A stretch of DNA of 64,000 nucleotides from Yersinia aleksiciae. Its GTDB lineage: Bacteria; Pseudomonadota; Gammaproteobacteria; Enterobacterales; Enterobacteriaceae. A model generated the notes under the pieces. That model worked only from the letters and a program-made list of their open reading frames with translations. It did no database searches and was not told the DNA's origin. The position numbers were made by a program, and so were the translations under genes. Every line of letters starts with the position of its first letter. Positions within the stretch are counted from its first letter, which is position 1. The DNA lies in assembly GCF_001047675.1 (NCBI RefSeq), contig NZ_CP011975.1, positions 3,822,073 to 3,886,072 on the forward strand. Reading direction: 5' to 3'. Shown here piece after piece: positions 61,645 to 64,000 of this stretch.

Positions 61645-61723
61645 TGACTCTGCGGCATTGGGGCTGTAGCGTTGTTAGCTGCAACGCCAATGACTTTGCA
61701 CCATATTCAATCTGCTTAATTGG

Positions 61724-61754
61724 AGCCGCCACGTTTTGACGTCGCGGCTTTTAT
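61724..61754 (+). terminator. cobB terminator
   Basis: AGCCGC at 61724-61729 pairs with GCGGCT at 61744-61749 around an ACGTTTTGACGT inner stem, followed by TTTT. Confidence 0.75.
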
Positions 61755-61793
61755 TCTGGCTTAAGTTTGTCTAAAACTGACCTGACGCAATAT

Positions 61794-61807
61794 TTGATCA
61801 TGATCAC
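61794..61807. promoter_or_regulatory. FNR site upstream of pepT
   Basis: TTGAT-CATG-ATCAC matches TTGAT-N4-ATCAA at nine of ten positions. pepT is known to be induced without oxygen through FNR in Salmonella and E. coli. Confidence 0.75.
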
Positions 61808-61812
61808 TTCCC

Positions 61813-61831
61813 CATAATGATAATCACTATT
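61813..61831. promoter_or_regulatory. Candidate Fur box upstream of pepT
   Basis: CATAATGATAATCACTATT matches the 19-base Fur consensus GATAATGATAATCATTATC at 16 positions. It lies between the FNR site and the pepT ATG, where bound Fur would block transcription or translation start. Iron control of pepT is not something I know from other species. Confidence 0.5.
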
Positions 61832-61846
61832 ATGAGGGTGGGAACC

Positions 61847-63082
61847 ATGGACAAATTACTCGACCGCTTTTTCAACTATGTCTCTTTTGATACACAAGCA
61901 AAAGCCAATGTAAAATCCGTGCCGAGCACTGAAGGGCAGCGAAAGCTTGCTCAGGCATTACAACATGAGTTGCAGGCGCTAGGTTTCTCTCAGGTTAGCT
62001 TGAGCGACCATGGCTGTGTTATGGCAACATTGCCTGCAAATGTCTCTTGGCCGGTCCCCACCATTGGTTTTATTGCCCATCTTGATACTTCCCCTGATTT
62101 CTCAGGTAAAAACGTCAATCCACAGATTTTAGAAAACTACCGAGGTGGCGATATTGCCTTAGGGATGGGCGACGAAGTTTTGTCCCCGGTCATGTTCCCG
62201 ATATTGCATCAACTACTTGGGCATACCTTAATCACCACTGACGGTAAAACGCTGTTAGGTGCGGATGATAAAGCTGGCATTGCCGAGATCATCACCGCCA
62301 TGGTGCGCTTAAGACACACCAATGTGCCTCACGGAGATATCCGCATTGCATTCACGCCAGATGAGGAAGTGGGCAAAGGTGCGCGCTTCTTTAATGTGGA
62401 GGAGTTTGATGCGCAGTGGGCTTACACCGTGGATGGTGGCGGTGTGGGTGAGCTGGAGTTTGAGAACTTTAATGCGGCATCCGTGACCATTAAAATTGTC
62501 GGTAACAATGTTCATCCTGGTAGTGCGAAAGGGGTGATGGTCAATGCTTTGTCGCTGGCGACTCGCTTCCATCAAGAGCTTCCTGCGGATGAAACACCTG
62601 AGCACACAGAGGGTTACGAAGGTTTCTACCATCTGCAAAGTATCAAAGGTACCGTTGAGCGGGCAGAAATGCACTACATCGTGCGGGATTTTAACCGCGA
62701 TGGTTTTGAAGCGCGCAAAAAGAATATGGTGGATATTGCTAAGCGGGTCGGGAAGGGGTTACACCGTGATTGCTATATCGAAATCATTATGGATGACAGC
62801 TATTACAACATGCGTGAGCATATTATTAAGCACCCGCATATTATCGAACTGGCCCAACAGGCTATGCGCGATTGTGATATCACCCCTATTATGAAGCCGA
62901 TCCGTGGAGGCACCGATGGCGCTCAGCTATCCTTCCTCGGATTACCTTGCCCAAATATCTTTACTGGGGGTTATAACTATCACGGTAAACATGAGTTTAT
63001 TACGCTGGAAGGGATGGAGAAAGCGGTCGCCGTTATCATGCGAATTGCGGAATTGACCGCTAAACGCGCTAAAGCGGTATAG
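61847..63082 (+). CDS. pepT: Peptidase T (tripeptide aminopeptidase)
   Basis: Zinc aminopeptidase that cleaves the N-terminal residue from tripeptides. The ATG at 61847 ([17 protein letters not shown]) matches E. coli PepT; GAGGGTGGG lies upstream. The 411-residue M20 enzyme has the metal motifs [29 protein letters not shown] and the C-terminal [11 protein letters not shown]. Confidence 0.97.
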   Translation: MDKLLDRFFNYVSFDTQAKANVKSVPSTEGQRKLAQALQHELQALGFSQVSLSDHGCVMATLPANVSWPVPTIGFIAHLDTSPDFSGKNVNPQILENYRGGDIALGMGDEVLSPVMFPILHQLLGHTLITTDGKTLLGADDKAGIAEIITAMVRLRHTNVPHGDIRIAFTPDEEVGKGARFFNVEEFDAQWAYTVDGGGVGELEFENFNAASVTIKIVGNNVHPGSAKGVMVNALSLATRFHQELPADETPEHTEGYEGFYHLQSIKGTVERAEMHYIVRDFNRDGFEARKKNMVDIAKRVGKGLHRDCYIEIIMDDSYYNMREHIIKHPHIIELAQQAMRDCDITPIMKPIRGGTDGAQLSFLGLPCPNIFTGGYNYHGKHEFITLEGMEKAVAVIMRIAELTAKRAKAV

Positions 63083-63107
63083 GTTTCTTTGCGACTCTTT
63101 TAGCAAA

Positions 63108-63130
63108 ATGCCCCGTTGTTCGGGGCATGA
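63108..63130 (+). terminator. pepT terminator, first copy
   Basis: Perfect stem ATGCCCCG-TTGTT-CGGGGCAT, 26 bases past the pepT stop, without a T-run after it. Confidence 0.7.
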
Positions 63131-63258
63131 GCTTGCTGACAAACCTCATTTATAGCTCGGTGACGGGCGGGCGACTGCACCGATGGGCGCTCCGACGGCT
63201 CACGCCGTTACGACCCATTCGTCACACTTCCCCGCCAATTAACTTTGTCAACGGTCTG

Positions 63259-63282
63259 ATGCCCCGTTGTTCGGGGTATTTT
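63259..63282 (+). terminator. pepT-roxA terminator, second copy
   Basis: Same hairpin as 63108-63128 with one changed base (ATGCCCCG-TTGTT-CGGGGTAT), followed by TTTTG. It looks like the original terminator, with the first copy produced by duplication. Confidence 0.75.
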
Positions 63283-63300
63283 GTGTATAGGCAGCAAGTA

Positions 63301-64000
63301 TTAGTCGTTAAAATACCAATATCCGCTGTTCACCATTGCACTCAGCATCGCCAGGAATGAAGGGTCTTCGAGTGCGCTGCCCAGTTTCTCAGCATCAACA
63401 CTGAAGTGTTGGCACAATGCATCAGCAGCCTGCAAATACGGGGTATCAATCAACTCACCGTTAGCATAGCAATGATCTCCGATGCGCAGCACGCGTAGGC
63501 CACTCAGGCGTTGTAACGCCTCGCCTTGCTGGAGCAATTCATAGATATCACCGGCCTGATAAGGTGGTTCTGGCGGTGCGATATCCAATTCATGGCGCGA
63601 TTGAGAAATAAACTCACCGAGCCAATTTTGGAAGTGCTCAGGCTGCTGAACTAAATCCAACATCATGGTACGAAGCTTATCGACCTCTTGTGGCAACATT
63701 TCTGCGGGGTGTTCTCGCAATTGCAGGTCGGGATCACTGTAGCGGTGGCTGCCTAACTCCCGTGAAAGTATATAGTCGGCAAAGCCGCTGACCAGCTCTC
63801 GCGCATTTGGGGCGCGGAAACCGACGGAGTAATTCAATGCATTTTCAAGTGCATAGCCTTCATGAGGGAAACCAGGTGGGATATAGAGAATATCACCCGG
63901 TTCCATCTCTTCATCAATGATGGCATCGAAGGGGCCAACTTGCAGCAAATCTGGATGTGGGCAATGCTGCTTCATTTCAGTTTTTTCGCCAACCCGCCAG
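63301..64000 (-). CDS. roxA: Ribosomal protein uL16 arginine hydroxylase RoxA (5' end outside window)
   Basis: JmjC-type oxygenase that hydroxylates an arginine of ribosomal protein L16 (YcfD in E. coli). 232 codons of the C-terminal part are in the window, and the frame stays open to the edge with WRVGEKTEMKQHCPHPDLLQ. PGDILYIPPGFPHEGYALEN carries the second iron-ligand His, and FAFRAPN-type GFRAPNARELVSGF follows. The N-terminal ~140 residues, with the first His and Asp ligands, lie beyond base 64000. The C-terminal winged-helix-like part is complete. Confidence 0.95.
   Translation of the reverse strand, partial: WRVGEKTEMKQHCPHPDLLQVGPFDAIIDEEMEPGDILYIPPGFPHEGYALENALNYSVGFRAPNARELVSGFADYILSRELGSHRYSDPDLQLREHPAEMLPQEVDKLRTMMLDLVQQPEHFQNWLGEFISQSRHELDIAPPEPPYQAGDIYELLQQGEALQRLSGLRVLRIGDHCYANGELIDTPYLQAADALCQHFSVDAEKLGSALEDPSFLAMLSAMVNSGYWYFND

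Noticed and set aside
61817-61846. Upstream in-frame ATG for pepT
   Set aside because: It adds ten residues not found in PepT proteins and would start inside the Fur-like box; the ATG at 61847 fits the family.

Overview
The window is a chromosomal segment of a gammaproteobacterium of the order Enterobacterales, most likely a Yersinia. The reasons are the gene order mltG-tmk-holB-tatD-ptsG, then hinT-ycfL-lpoB-thiK-nagZ-ycfP-ndh-ycfJ-mfd-lolCDE-nagK-cobB-pepT-roxA (the E. coli 24-25 min block with enterobacterial protein sequences), ERIC-type repeats with Yersinia-like ends, and a XYE-type (Xenorhabdus/Yersinia/Erwinia) RiPP cluster. The species assignment is inference; no rRNA or tRNA gene is present.

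Layout. (1) 1-4350: core genes mltG (3' end), tmk, holB, tatD and ptsG, with a CRP/Mlc/SgrS-type control region before ptsG. (2) 4324-36931: a complete P2-like prophage of about 32.6 kb, bounded by an exact 31-bp direct repeat that is the ptsG terminator. From left to right it holds ogr and D (minus), the sheath/tube/tape operon FI-FII-E-T-U (plus), tail fibre and baseplate genes H-I-J-W-V (minus), a Fic toxin/antitoxin pair, S-R-lysis-X-L-M-N-O (minus), P-Q (plus), a cos-like gap, a three-gene accessory cassette, replication gene A, a Dam methylase and small early genes (minus), the cox/C switch, int, and a second accessory cassette next to attR. (3) 36941-42772: a minus-strand RiPP operon made of a 51-aa double-glycine precursor peptide, a radical SAM/SPASM maturase, an HlyD-like adaptor, a C39-peptidase ABC exporter and a retropepsin-like protease. 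(4) 43247-46007: an SgrR-family regulator and a shikimate-dehydrogenase-like enzyme. (5) 46086-64000: the core block from hinT to roxA, whose 5' end lies outside the window.

How the parts work together. The prophage late genes look coordinated by Ogr: the motif TGT-N12-ACA occurs at three expected late-promoter positions. Lysogeny is controlled by a P2-type C repressor acting on two operators. The lytic cassette mixes a lambda-S-like holin with an M15 endolysin and overlapping Rz/Rz1. The accessory load sits in positions typical of phage-defence genes: a GHKL ATPase + STAS-like + membrane protein cassette at the P2 old/tin position beside the cos region, Fic/YhfG inside the late region, and a TPR-like/HEPN pair between int and attR. 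The RiPP cluster is predicted to make, cleave and export a 12-residue peptide with three aromatic-X-X motifs expected to become cyclophanes.

The two strongest candidates for little-described biology are the AT-rich three-gene cassette at 26657-29138, whose middle gene has a ribosome binding site built from a tandem hexamer and which is followed by 17 copies of a heptamer, and the RiPP operon with its short precursor at 42617-42772.
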